From Streptomyces syringium (GTDB taxonomy: Bacteria > Actinomycetota > Actinomycetes > Streptomycetales > Streptomycetaceae), in contig NZ_JAGIOH010000001.1 in the NCBI RefSeq assembly GCF_017876625.1, forward strand, positions 3,803,501 through 3,867,500: 64,000 nt of DNA, written 5' to 3'. The notes under the pieces are model-generated. The model was not told the origin of the DNA. It saw nothing but the letters and a program-made list of their open reading frames with translations, and made no database searches. The position numbers and the translations under genes were made by a program. Numbering within the stretch: position 1 is the first letter of the stretch; each line of letters starts with the position of its first letter. Below are positions 10,077 through 17,728 of this stretch, piece by piece.

Positions 10077-10999
10077 GCCGATCCCCCCGCCTTGTCCGCC
10101 TGCCCGGCGGCATCGTCTCCTGGGGAACTTGGGGCACCTGGGCTCGCCTGGTTCCCCTGGTCCGTCTGAGCCTCCTCGGTCCATCTCGCGGCGAGGGCGA
10201 CGGCCTTGCGGGTCGCGTCGGCGACGGCTTCGGTCCCACCGCCCCGCTGGGCCGCGGCATAGCCGACGAGGAACGTCGTCAAGGGCGCGGCGGGGCGGGC
10301 CACACCGTGCGCGGCGTCGCGCGCGAGATCGAGGAGGGCGGTCACGTCGACATCCAGTTCGATGCCCAGCTCGGCCTTGGCCGCGGAGATCCATTCATCC
10401 AGCACGCTCCCATCGTCCCTGATGCGCGCGCGGGCGGCGGCAACGTCCTCCCAGGTGTCGCAATCGAAAGACGCGGTGGGGTGCGGAAGCCGGCCGAGCG
10501 ACAGCTCGGCCGTGAGCAGTCGCAGCGGCAGTCCGACGAGGCTGCCGTACTCGGTGGCGAGGAGCGCCAGCTCACGGCGGAGCGGCTCGGTCCGGTAGGC
10601 GGCGACGAGCGGCTGTTCGCGTCCGTCGGCGTCGCAGAGCAGCGCCCCTTCGACCTCACCCGTGGCGGCCGCCGCGAGCAGGGCCCGTACGGTGTCGGCC
10701 CGCAGGAAGGGGAGGTCGGCGGAGACGACGAGCGTGGTGGGCGCACCGGTGTGCTTCAGCCCGGCGGCGAGCGCGGCGAGCGGACCGCCGCCGGTCGGCT
10801 CCTCACGCGCCCACCGGACGCTGCGCGCGGTCGGCCGGCGCGGCCCCACCACGACGGTCTCCCCGGCGTCCGCGCACGCGCCGAGCACCCGGTCCAGCAG
10901 CGTGCGCCCGCCCACGCGCACAGCGGGCTTGTCCGCCCCGCCGAGCCGGCGCGCCGCTCCTCCGGCGAGCACCACCGCGTCGTAACCAGTCATCCGCAT
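10073..10999 (-). CDS. mobA: MobA-like molybdenum cofactor guanylyltransferase fused to a DUF6457-like domain
   Basis: The protein is 308 residues. The N-terminal 190 residues are a MobA/NTP-transferase fold with LAGGAARRLGGADKP (nucleotide loop) and the metal-binding D in VVSADLPFL, so it probably attaches GMP to molybdopterin or transfers a nucleotide to a related cofactor. Residues 195-275 form a helical module starting LDEWISAAKAELGIELD, which resembles the actinobacterial DUF6457 family. A Gln/Ser/Pro-rich tail ends the protein. An ATG two codons downstream (MTGYD) is an equally possible start. The stop overlaps the moeA start. Confidence 0.85.
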   Translation of the reverse strand: MRMTGYDAVVLAGGAARRLGGADKPAVRVGGRTLLDRVLGACADAGETVVVGPRRPTARSVRWAREEPTGGGPLAALAAGLKHTGAPTTLVVSADLPFLRADTVRALLAAAATGEVEGALLCDADGREQPLVAAYRTEPLRRELALLATEYGSLVGLPLRLLTAELSLGRLPHPTASFDCDTWEDVAAARARIRDDGSVLDEWISAAKAELGIELDVDVTALLDLARDAAHGVARPAAPLTTFLVGYAAAQRGGGTEAVADATRKAVALAARWTEEAQTDQGNQASPGAPSSPGDDAAGQADKAGGSA

Positions 11000-11092
11000 C
11001 CGACGAGTATGGCGCTCCCCGAAGCACCGAGCCGATCCCGCTACCGGCCCGGCCCCGGCCTTTTCGTGGCCCCGTCCCGGTGGGGCGTCCCG

Positions 11093-12496
11093 TCAGAGGG
11101 ACCGCAGCAGCACCGCCGGCCGTTCGACGCAGTCGGCCACGTACCGCAGGAAGCCGCCCGCCGTACCGCCGTCACAGACCCGGTGGTCGAAGGTGAAGGA
11201 CAGCTGCACCACCTGCCGCACCGCCAACTCCCCCTCATGCACCCAGGGCTTCGGCACGATGCGGCCGACACCGAGCATCGCCGCCTCGGGGTGGTTGAGG
11301 ATCGGCGTCGAGCCGTCGACCCCGAACACCCCGTAGTTGTTCAGGGTGAAGGTGCCGCCGGTCAGCTCCGCCGGGGCGAGCGTCCCCGTCCGTGCGGCCT
11401 CCGTGAGCCGTGCGATCTCCAGGGACAGCCCGACCGCGTCCCGCGTGTGTGCGTCGCGGACCACGGGGACGACCAGGCCGCGCTCGGTCTGGGCGGCGAA
11501 CCCCAGGTGGACCCCCGGCAGCCGTACGATCTCCCGCGCCTCGGTGTCCACGGTCGCGTTGAGCTCCGGGTACTTGGCCAGCGCGGCCGTGCAGATGCGT
11601 GCCAGCAGGGCCAGCAGCGACACCTTCTCGCCGCCGCCGGCGTTCATCGCGCGGCGGGCGGCCATCAGCTCCGTCGCGTCCGCGTCCACCCAGCAGGTGG
11701 CGTCCGGGATCTCCCGTCGGCTCCTGCTCAGCTTCTCGGCGACCGCACCCCGCACTCCGCGCAACGGGACGCGCTCAGCCCCGGTCTCCGCCACGGCTGT
11801 TCGCATCGCGTGGGCGCGCGGGGCGGCTTGCGGTGCCGGCCGCGCCTCGCTCTGCGCGCGCTGCTCCAGGGCGCGCGCCGCGCCCTCGACGTCCGCCCGG
11901 AGGATCAGCCCGTCGGGGCCGGTGCCCCGCACCTGCCGCAGGTCCACGCCGTGTTCACGGGCGAGCCGCCGTACGAGCGGCGATATCACCGCCACGGCGG
12001 TGGTCGCCGGGGCGTCCGGCTGCGGGACCGGTGGCGTGACCGTCGACGGGGACGGCTGCGCCGGGGTCCGGCCGGCCGGGCCCGGGTTCGTACGGGAGCC
12101 GCCCGTCTCCGGGCGGACCCGGCGCCGCCGGGCCGCGGGGGCCTGTGTGCCGTACCCGACCAGCACGTTCCCCGACCCCTCGGCCTCGGCGGATTCCGTG
12201 GCGGTGGAAGGGCCGACGGGGGAAGCCGGGTCAACGTCCGCGTGGGCCGGGTCGCCGACCGCGACGGTCAGCAGGGGCGCTCCCACCGGCAGTTCCGTGC
12301 CCTCGTCCCCGAAGCGGGCCGTCACCACGCCGCCGTAGGGGCAGGGGACCTCCACCATCGCCTTCGCCGTCTCGACCTCGACGACCGGCTGGTCGACGGC
12401 GACCACGTCACCCACCTTCACGAGCCAGCGGACGACCTCCGCTTCGGTGAGGCCCTCCCCCAGGTCGGGCAGCGTGAACTCACGCACCACGGCCAT
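11093..12496 (-). CDS. bkdC: Branched-chain 2-oxoacid dehydrogenase E2 (dihydrolipoamide acyltransferase)
   Basis: The product is 467 residues. A lipoyl domain (residues 1-80) carries the modified lysine in VETAKAMVEV (K45). A Pro/Ala linker, a peripheral subunit-binding domain (about 165-200, SPLVRRLAREHGVDL) and a catalytic domain follow. The active-site motif DHRVCDGGTAGG lies near the C-terminus (HxxxDG type). The protein moves the acyl group from E1 to coenzyme A during Val, Leu and Ile breakdown. Its ATG overlaps the E1-beta TGA by one base (TGATG). No E3 (lipoamide dehydrogenase) gene is nearby, so E3 must be supplied from elsewhere. Confidence 0.92.
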   Translation of the reverse strand: MAVVREFTLPDLGEGLTEAEVVRWLVKVGDVVAVDQPVVEVETAKAMVEVPCPYGGVVTARFGDEGTELPVGAPLLTVAVGDPAHADVDPASPVGPSTATESAEAEGSGNVLVGYGTQAPAARRRRVRPETGGSRTNPGPAGRTPAQPSPSTVTPPVPQPDAPATTAVAVISPLVRRLAREHGVDLRQVRGTGPDGLILRADVEGAARALEQRAQSEARPAPQAAPRAHAMRTAVAETGAERVPLRGVRGAVAEKLSRSRREIPDATCWVDADATELMAARRAMNAGGGEKVSLLALLARICTAALAKYPELNATVDTEAREIVRLPGVHLGFAAQTERGLVVPVVRDAHTRDAVGLSLEIARLTEAARTGTLAPAELTGGTFTLNNYGVFGVDGSTPILNHPEAAMLGVGRIVPKPWVHEGELAVRQVVQLSFTFDHRVCDGGTAGGFLRYVADCVERPAVLLRSL

Positions 12497-13539
12497 CAGC
12501 GCGTACCCCCCTCGGACCCCGCGGTCCACTCCGACTCCCACTGCAACCGCGCGACCGCGTCCAGCACCCGGTCCACCCCGGGGAGGTGGTGCCGTTCGAG
12601 CATCGGGGGCGGATACGGGATGTCGAACCCGGCGACCCGCAGCACCGGCGCCTCCAGGTGGTGGAAGCACCGCTCGGTGATCCGGGCCGCGATCTCCCCG
12701 CCCGGGCCGCCGAAACCGGTCGACTCGTGGACCACCACGGCCCGCCCGGTGCGGCGCACGGACGCGCAGACCGTCTCCTCGTCGAAGGGGACCAGCGACC
12801 GCAGGTCGACGACCTCCAGATCCCACCCCTCGGCGGTGGCCGCCCGCGCGGCCTCCAGACAGACCGGCAGGGACGGCCCGTAGGTGATGAGCGTCGCCGA
12901 CGTGCCCGCCCGTCGGACGACCGCACGGCCGATGCCCGGCACCTGCTCGGGCCGGTCCGGCGACCAGTCGGACTTCGACCAGTAGAGCCGCTTGGGCTCC
13001 AGGAAGATCACCGGGTCGTCGGAGGCGATCGCGGCCCGCAGCAGCCCGTAGGCATCGGCGACGGTCGCCGGCGCCACCACATGGAGCCCCGGCGTCGCCA
13101 TGTAGTACGCCTCGGAGGAGTCGCTGTGGTGCTCGACGCCACCGATCCCGCCGCCGTAGGGCACCCGCACGGTGATCGGCATCGGCATCGCGCCGCGCGT
13201 CCGGTTCCGCATGCGGGAGACGTGGCTGATGAGCTGCTCGAACGCCGGATAGGCGAAGGCGTCGAACTGCATCTCGACCACCGGCCGCAGCCCGTACATC
13301 GCCATGCCCACGGCCGCGCCGAGAATGCCCGCCTCGGCCAGTGGTGTGTCCGTGCAGCGGTCCTCGCCGAACTCCTTCGTCAGGCCGTCGGTGACCCGGA
13401 AGACGCCGCCCAGCGCGCCGACGTCCTCGCCGAGGACATGGACGGACGGATCGTCGGCCATGGCGTCGCGCAGCGCCCGGCCCAGCGCCTGCGCCATCGA
13501 TACGGGTTTACGGGCGGTGTCGACGGCCGCGGCGGTCAT
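12496..13539 (-). CDS. bkdB: Branched-chain 2-oxoacid dehydrogenase E1 beta subunit
   Basis: A 347-residue transketolase-like beta subunit. Diagnostic segments are HVLGEDVGALGGVFRVTDGL, DTPLAEAGILGAAVGMAMYG, RMRNRTRGAMPMPITVRVPY and the HHSDSSEAYYMATPGLHVVAP block, all typical of the 2-oxoisovalerate dehydrogenase beta chain. It forms an alpha2-beta2 heterotetramer with the alpha subunit and decarboxylates branched-chain 2-oxoacids with thiamine diphosphate. Its ATG lies in a 4-base ATGA overlap with the alpha-subunit stop, and its stop overlaps the E2 start, so the three genes form one tightly coupled operon. Confidence 0.93.
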   Translation of the reverse strand: MTAAAVDTARKPVSMAQALGRALRDAMADDPSVHVLGEDVGALGGVFRVTDGLTKEFGEDRCTDTPLAEAGILGAAVGMAMYGLRPVVEMQFDAFAYPAFEQLISHVSRMRNRTRGAMPMPITVRVPYGGGIGGVEHHSDSSEAYYMATPGLHVVAPATVADAYGLLRAAIASDDPVIFLEPKRLYWSKSDWSPDRPEQVPGIGRAVVRRAGTSATLITYGPSLPVCLEAARAATAEGWDLEVVDLRSLVPFDEETVCASVRRTGRAVVVHESTGFGGPGGEIAARITERCFHHLEAPVLRVAGFDIPYPPPMLERHHLPGVDRVLDAVARLQWESEWTAGSEGGTR

Positions 13540-14693
13540 CGCTGCGTTCCTTCCTGGTGGCCGGGGGAGAGCTCCTCGGCGGCGGCCAGCTCGGCCCGCA
13601 GCCGGTCGGCCTGCTCGCGCAGTTGGACGGTCTGCTCGGCGTAAACATGGGTGAAGAGATCCATCGGGTCGAGCAAGGGGTCCTGGTTCATCCGCTCACG
13701 CAGATCGGCGGCCATCCGCTCGGCGGCCTGCCGCTCGGCCTCCATGCCGGCCTCGTCCAGCAGCTTCCGGCTGGTCAACTCCTGCTCCAGCAGCAGGATC
13801 GGGTCGTGGCCGCGCCACATCTCGACCTCGGCGTCGGGGCGGTAGCGCGTGGCATCGTCCGCGTTGGTGTGGGCGTCGATGCGGTAGGTGACGGCTTCCA
13901 CGAGGGTGGGGCCGCCACCGCTGCGGGCACGTCGCATCGCCTCGGACAGGACCTGGTGGACGGCTGCCGCGTCATTGCCGTCGACCAGCCGGCCGGGCAT
14001 GCCGTAGCCGACGGCCTTGTGGGCGAGGGAGGGGGCGGCGGTCTGCTTCGCCAGGGGCACGGAGATCGCGAAGCCGTTGTTCTGCACGAGGAAGACGACC
14101 GGCGCCTGCCAGACCGCGGCGAAGTTGAGCGCCTCGTGGAAATCGCCCTCGCTGGTGCCACCGTCGCCGACCATGGCGAGCGCGACGACGTCGTCCCCCT
14201 TCAGGCGCGCGGCGTGCGCGAGGCCGACCGCGTGCGGGAGTTGGGTGGCCAGCGGGGTGCACAGGGGGGCCACCCGGTGCTCGTGCGGGTCGTAGCCGGT
14301 GTGCCAGTCACCGCGCAGCAGGGTGAGCGCCTGGACGGGGTCCAGGCCGCGGGCGACGGCGGCGAGCGTGTCGCGATAGCTGGGGAAGAGCCAGTCCTGC
14401 TCCTGCAGGACGAGCGCGGCGGCGACCTCGCAGGCCTCCTGACCGGTGGAGGAGGGATACACGGCCAGCCTGCCCTGGCGCGTCAGCGCGGTGGCCTGGG
14501 TGTTGTAACGGCGGCCGCGCACGAGCTGCCCGTACAGGCGGCGCAGCAGCTCCGGGTCCAGATCCGCGGCGGCGTCGGTGCCCAGCAGACGGAACGGCTC
14601 CGCGTCGGGCAGCAGCGGCGTGGGGTCGGTGCGAGGCTGCCAGGCAGGGGGCGGGGTGGGCCGGTACGAACCGGGCTGCTCCAGGACCGTCAT
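13536..14693 (-). CDS. bkdA: Branched-chain 2-oxoacid dehydrogenase E1 alpha subunit
   Basis: The product is 385 residues with the thiamine-diphosphate motif GDGGTSEGD (residues 176-184) ending at the paired Asn 205-206 (LVQNNGF). The conserved phosphorylation-loop-like RYRPD segment is also present. The N-terminal sequence with PSSTGQEACEVAAALVL matches the branched-chain rather than the pyruvate type. The start is set at ATG 14693 because GAGGAGG lies 9 bases upstream; a GTG three codons earlier sits too close to that site. It is the first gene of the bkd operon. The upstream region carries the TetR-type palindrome at 14760-14773 and diverges from the AsnC/Lrp regulator. Confidence 0.93.
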   Translation of the reverse strand: MTVLEQPGSYRPTPPPAWQPRTDPTPLLPDAEPFRLLGTDAAADLDPELLRRLYGQLVRGRRYNTQATALTRQGRLAVYPSSTGQEACEVAAALVLQEQDWLFPSYRDTLAAVARGLDPVQALTLLRGDWHTGYDPHEHRVAPLCTPLATQLPHAVGLAHAARLKGDDVVALAMVGDGGTSEGDFHEALNFAAVWQAPVVFLVQNNGFAISVPLAKQTAAPSLAHKAVGYGMPGRLVDGNDAAAVHQVLSEAMRRARSGGGPTLVEAVTYRIDAHTNADDATRYRPDAEVEMWRGHDPILLLEQELTSRKLLDEAGMEAERQAAERMAADLRERMNQDPLLDPMDLFTHVYAEQTVQLREQADRLRAELAAAEELSPGHQEGTQR

Positions 14694-14759
14694 GACGAGC
14701 ACCTCCTCAAGGACGAGCTTGACCGGAACGCGTTACCGAAGGAAACCCGCGCTCTCCCT

Positions 14760-14773
14760 ACCGATTGTTCGGT
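14760..14773. promoter_or_regulatory. Probable TetR-family operator in the bkdA / asnC-type divergent region
   Basis: ACCGATTGTTCGGT has perfect 5-base inverted arms (ACCGA/TCGGT). It differs by one base from the operator-like palindromes at 17598 and 22375. It lies 67 bases upstream of bkdA and about 100 bases upstream of the AsnC-type gene. A DnaA-box-like TGTGGACAA (14808-14816) and a TTCTCCACA (14821-14829) sit beside it. Confidence 0.6.
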
Positions 14774-14874
14774 CGTCGGCGCATTTTGGCTACAGGCGGC
14801 CCGAGCCTGTGGACAAACGGTTCTCCACAGCCTGAGATATGGACAGGGCGTCCATGAAGGGGAGGCGGGACGGT

Positions 14875-15369
14875 ATGCCGGAGGAACAGATGGCCACGTC
14901 GGGAGCGAGGGCCCCCGCGCGCCCGCTCGACGACATCGACCGTTCCATCCTGTACATGCTCCAGTCCGACGGCCGCGCCTCGATCCGGTCCGTGGCCGAG
15001 CGGGTGCACGTCTCGCGCGCCAACGCTTACGCGCGTATCAACCGCCTGATCGACGACGGCGTCATACGCGGCTTCAGCGCGCTGATCGACCAGGAGCGGG
15101 CCGGGCAGGGGGCGTCGGCGTACATCACGCTGAAGATCGTCCAGAATTCCTGGCGCAGCGTGCGGGAAAAGCTGTACGCGCTGCCCGGGGCCGCGCACAT
15201 CGCCCTGGTCAGCGGGGATTTCGATGTGCTGCTGCTCGTGCACACCAAGGACAACCGCGCCTTGCGCGAGCTGGTGCTCACCCGCATCCAGGCCATGGAC
15301 GAGGTGTTGAGCACCCGCACGCTGCTGGTCTTCGAGGAGACCGATCTCCAGGAGGGCGGGGGCGGCTAG
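14875..15369 (+). CDS. Lrp/AsnC-family transcriptional regulator (BkdR-like)
   Basis: A 164-residue regulator. Its N-terminal helix-turn-helix (about residues 22-68: DDIDRSILYMLQSDGRASIR, then VAERVHVSRANAYARINRL) is followed by a RAM/AsnC ligand-binding domain (85-155). Its position, divergent from the bkd operon, fits a local regulator that senses a branched-chain amino or oxo acid. The ATG at 14875 has GGGGAGG at good spacing and is preferred to the in-frame ATG 12 codons upstream. The shared upstream region also contains the TetR-type palindrome, so bkd may respond to two regulators. Confidence 0.9.
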   Translation: MPEEQMATSGARAPARPLDDIDRSILYMLQSDGRASIRSVAERVHVSRANAYARINRLIDDGVIRGFSALIDQERAGQGASAYITLKIVQNSWRSVREKLYALPGAAHIALVSGDFDVLLLVHTKDNRALRELVLTRIQAMDEVLSTRTLLVFEETDLQEGGGG

Positions 15370-15393
15370 GGCGTGCCGGGCCGTGGCGGTGGC

Positions 15394-15410
15394 GGTCCGG
15401 CGGCCGGACC
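15394..15410. terminator. Short hairpin between convergent regulator genes
   Basis: A GGTCCGG / CCGGACC inverted repeat with a 3-base loop lies in the 56-bp gap between the AsnC-type and TetR-type genes, both of which end here. The sequence around it allows some extra pairing. Confidence 0.45.
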
Positions 15411-15425
15411 ACCACCGTCAGGACC

Positions 15426-16019
15426 TCAGCGGTACGTACGCAGCCCCGCGAAGGCCGTGGCGATCACGGCGTCGGCGACCTCGTCGCTCGTCGCGGCGCC
15501 ACCGCGCTCGGGGCGGTACCACTCCACTACGGAATTGATCATTCCGAAGAGCAGCCGGGTCGCCAGCCGCACCTCCACGTCGGCCCGGAGATCACCGTCG
15601 GCCGCGGCCCGCCTGAGCAGCTCGGCGACCTCGTGATCGAACTCGCGGCGGCGCTCCATGGCCCAGCGCTCGGTGTCCGTATTGCCCCGGACGCGCAGCA
15701 GCAGCGTCACATAGGGCAGCTCGCTCATCAGCACTTCCACGGTGCGCCGGGTGACGTACTCCAGCCGGTCGATCGCCCGGCCCTGCTCGGCGCCCGGCTC
15801 CCGGAGGACGGCGAAGAGCTCGTCGAGCGCGCGGCTTATCGCGAGCCGCAGCAGCTCTTCCTTGCCCTTGACGTGGTGGTAGATCGAGGACTTGGAAATG
15901 CCGGCCGCCTTGGAGAGATGCTCCATGGACGTGCCGTCGTAGCCCCGCTCGATGAACACCTGGACGGCGACCGCGAGCAGCGATTCGGGCGTGTAGGTGT
16001 CGCGCTTGGCCATGGTCAT
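15426..16019 (-). CDS. TetR-family transcriptional repressor, probable PaaR-like regulator
   Basis: A 197-residue protein. A TetR DNA-binding domain occupies residues 8-55 (LLAVAVQVFIERGYDGTSME, then HLSKAAGISKSSIYHHVKGK), followed by a helical ligand domain. Related proteins (PaaR in several bacteria) repress phenylacetate genes and are released by phenylacetyl-CoA. Here the gene follows the 3-hydroxyacyl-CoA dehydrogenase gene by 2 bases and is probably co-transcribed with it from the promoter region holding a copy of the palindrome ACCGA-N4-TCGGT, so autoregulation is likely. The ATG at 16013 is an alternative start. Assignment to the palindromes is inferred from position. Confidence 0.85.
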   Translation of the reverse strand: MTMAKRDTYTPESLLAVAVQVFIERGYDGTSMEHLSKAAGISKSSIYHHVKGKEELLRLAISRALDELFAVLREPGAEQGRAIDRLEYVTRRTVEVLMSELPYVTLLLRVRGNTDTERWAMERRREFDHEVAELLRRAAADGDLRADVEVRLATRLLFGMINSVVEWYRPERGGAATSDEVADAVIATAFAGLRTYR

Positions 16020-16021
16020 GA

Positions 16022-17542
16022 TTAGAGCAGGCTCTCTTCGACGGCCGCACGGCGGCGCAGGGGCTGACAGGCGGCGTAGCGGCCGCCCGGATATTCCTCG
16101 TGCAGGTGGTGCAGCAGCCGGTCCGTCCAGGCCGCGCCGAGCACGCGGCCCCACTCCAGCGGGCCGCGGGGGTAGTTCACGCCCTGCCGCATGGCGGTGT
16201 CGATGTCCTCGGGGCTCGCCACGCCGCGGCCGACCGCGTCGTGGGCGAGGTCGACGAGCATCGCGACCGTACGGGCGACGATCAGGCCCGGCGCGTCGCC
16301 GATGACGCTGACCTTCTTGCCGAGGGCCTGGAACAGGCCGATCGCGGCCCGGACGTCCTCGGGGGAGGCGAGCTCGGAGGGCGCGAGGGCGACCCGGGTG
16401 CAGGTGCGGTAGTCGAGGGCCAGGTCGAAACGGACAGCGGCCCCGTGCGCATCCGTCGTGGCGGCGCTGCCGTCGGTCAGGGAGAGCCGCGCCCCGTCGG
16501 GCAGGGCGATGAACCCCGGGCCCCCGTCCGGGACGGGGGCCGTGGTGACCTTGACGCCCGATTCCTCGATCAGCTCGTGCAGTACGGCGGAAGGCCCGTA
16601 CAAGCCGCCGTGCAGGACGATCTCCGCAGGAGGGTCGCACGGCTCCGCCGTACGCGGCTCGGGCTTCCGCGCGCCCTCCCCGTACGCGAACCACCCGCGC
16701 CCCGACTTCCGGCCGAGACTCCCCGCCTCCACGAGGCGTCGCTGCGCGAGCGACGGCGTGAATTTCGGATCGTGGAAGAAGGCCTCATGGACCGAACGGG
16801 TGACGGCTTCGTTCACATCCTGGCCGATGAGGTCGGTCAGCTCGAAGGGCCCCATGGCGAAGCCGCCGCTCTCGCGCAGGACGGCGTCGATCGTCGCGGG
16901 GTCGGCGAAGCCCTCCTCGTGGACGCGGAAGGCCTCGGCGTAGAAGGGGCGGGCGAGGCGGTTGACGATGAACCCCGGGGTGTCGGCGCAGCGCACCGGT
17001 CGTTTCCCCCAGGCGGCCACCGTGGCGTAGGCGCGGTCCGCCGCCGCCTCGTCCGTGGCGGAGCCGCGGACCACCTCCACCAGCGGCAGCAGCGGGGCGG
17101 GGTTGAAGAAGTGCAGGCCGACGAAGCGGCCGGGCAGGCGCAGGGCACCGGCGATCGCGGTCACCGACAGGGACGAGGTGTTGGTGGCGAGCAGGCAGTC
17201 GTCGGGAATGACCGATTCGAGGTCCGTGAACAGCTTCTGCTTGGCCGCCAGTTGCTCCACAATCGCCTCGATGACGAGCGAGGAGTCGGCGAGTTCGGCC
17301 ACCCGCGTCGCCGGGCCGATCCGGGCGCGGGCCGCGTCGCGGTCGGCCGCCGCGATCTTGCCCTTCTCCACCAGGCGGTCGAGACGTGCGGTGATGCTCC
17401 GGGCGGCCTCGGCGGCGCGGCCGGGTACGGCGTCGTACAGCCGCACCGGGTGGCCGGCGACCAGGGCGACCTGGGCGATTCCCTGGCCCATGGTGCCGGT
17501 GCCGACGACGGCGACGGCGCGGTCCGGCTCGATTGCGGTCAT
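16022..17542 (-). CDS. paaH: 3-hydroxyacyl-CoA dehydrogenase (PaaH/PaaC-type)
   Basis: The 506-residue protein has two fused 3HCDH units. The NAD-binding motif GTGTMGQGIAQ is at residues about 15-25. The catalytic His is in GLHFFNPAPLLPLVEV, and TPGFIVNRLARPFYAEA starts the first C-terminal domain. A second, degenerate 3HCDH C-terminal domain ends the protein (RQGVNYPRGPLEWG). This length and repeat are typical of the phenylacetate-pathway enzyme that oxidises 3-hydroxyadipyl-CoA to 3-oxoadipyl-CoA. GGGGAGG precedes the chosen ATG. It diverges from paaN across a shared operator and is followed directly by the TetR gene. Confidence 0.9.
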   Translation of the reverse strand: MTAIEPDRAVAVVGTGTMGQGIAQVALVAGHPVRLYDAVPGRAAEAARSITARLDRLVEKGKIAAADRDAARARIGPATRVAELADSSLVIEAIVEQLAAKQKLFTDLESVIPDDCLLATNTSSLSVTAIAGALRLPGRFVGLHFFNPAPLLPLVEVVRGSATDEAAADRAYATVAAWGKRPVRCADTPGFIVNRLARPFYAEAFRVHEEGFADPATIDAVLRESGGFAMGPFELTDLIGQDVNEAVTRSVHEAFFHDPKFTPSLAQRRLVEAGSLGRKSGRGWFAYGEGARKPEPRTAEPCDPPAEIVLHGGLYGPSAVLHELIEESGVKVTTAPVPDGGPGFIALPDGARLSLTDGSAATTDAHGAAVRFDLALDYRTCTRVALAPSELASPEDVRAAIGLFQALGKKVSVIGDAPGLIVARTVAMLVDLAHDAVGRGVASPEDIDTAMRQGVNYPRGPLEWGRVLGAAWTDRLLHHLHEEYPGGRYAACQPLRRRAAVEESLL

Positions 17543-17564
17543 GTCGGTGATCCTCCCCGATGAG

Positions 17565-17617
17565 TTGTCCACAGCTTCGCCGGGCCCCCTTGTCCCGACC
17601 GATCGTTCGGTTACTGT
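17565..17617 (+). promoter_or_regulatory. paaN/paaH divergent promoter region with operator and DnaA-box-like site
   Basis: A DnaA-box consensus TTGTCCACA (17565-17573) is followed by a possible -35 TTGTCC (17590-17595), a 16-bp spacer and a possible -10 TACTGT (17612-17617) directed at paaN. The palindrome ACCGATCGTTCGGT (17598-17611) fills the spacer, where a bound repressor would block RNA polymerase. The 18-base sequence around it is the exact reverse complement of the one in the paaA promoter. Confidence 0.65.
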
Positions 17618-17728
17618 ATCTACCGGGGGATGTTCCCGGGCCCCCGAAGTCTTCGCCCGACCTTGTTTCCGAAGTTGCCCGAAGCCTGTCGCCTCTCCGA
17701 GCCCAGCTCGACAAGGAGTTGGTCAGCC

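Noticed and set aside
12497..12826. N-terminal extension of the E2 gene to an upstream ATG
   Set aside because: It overlaps the E1-beta coding region and is low-complexity; the lipoyl domain starts right at ATG 12496.
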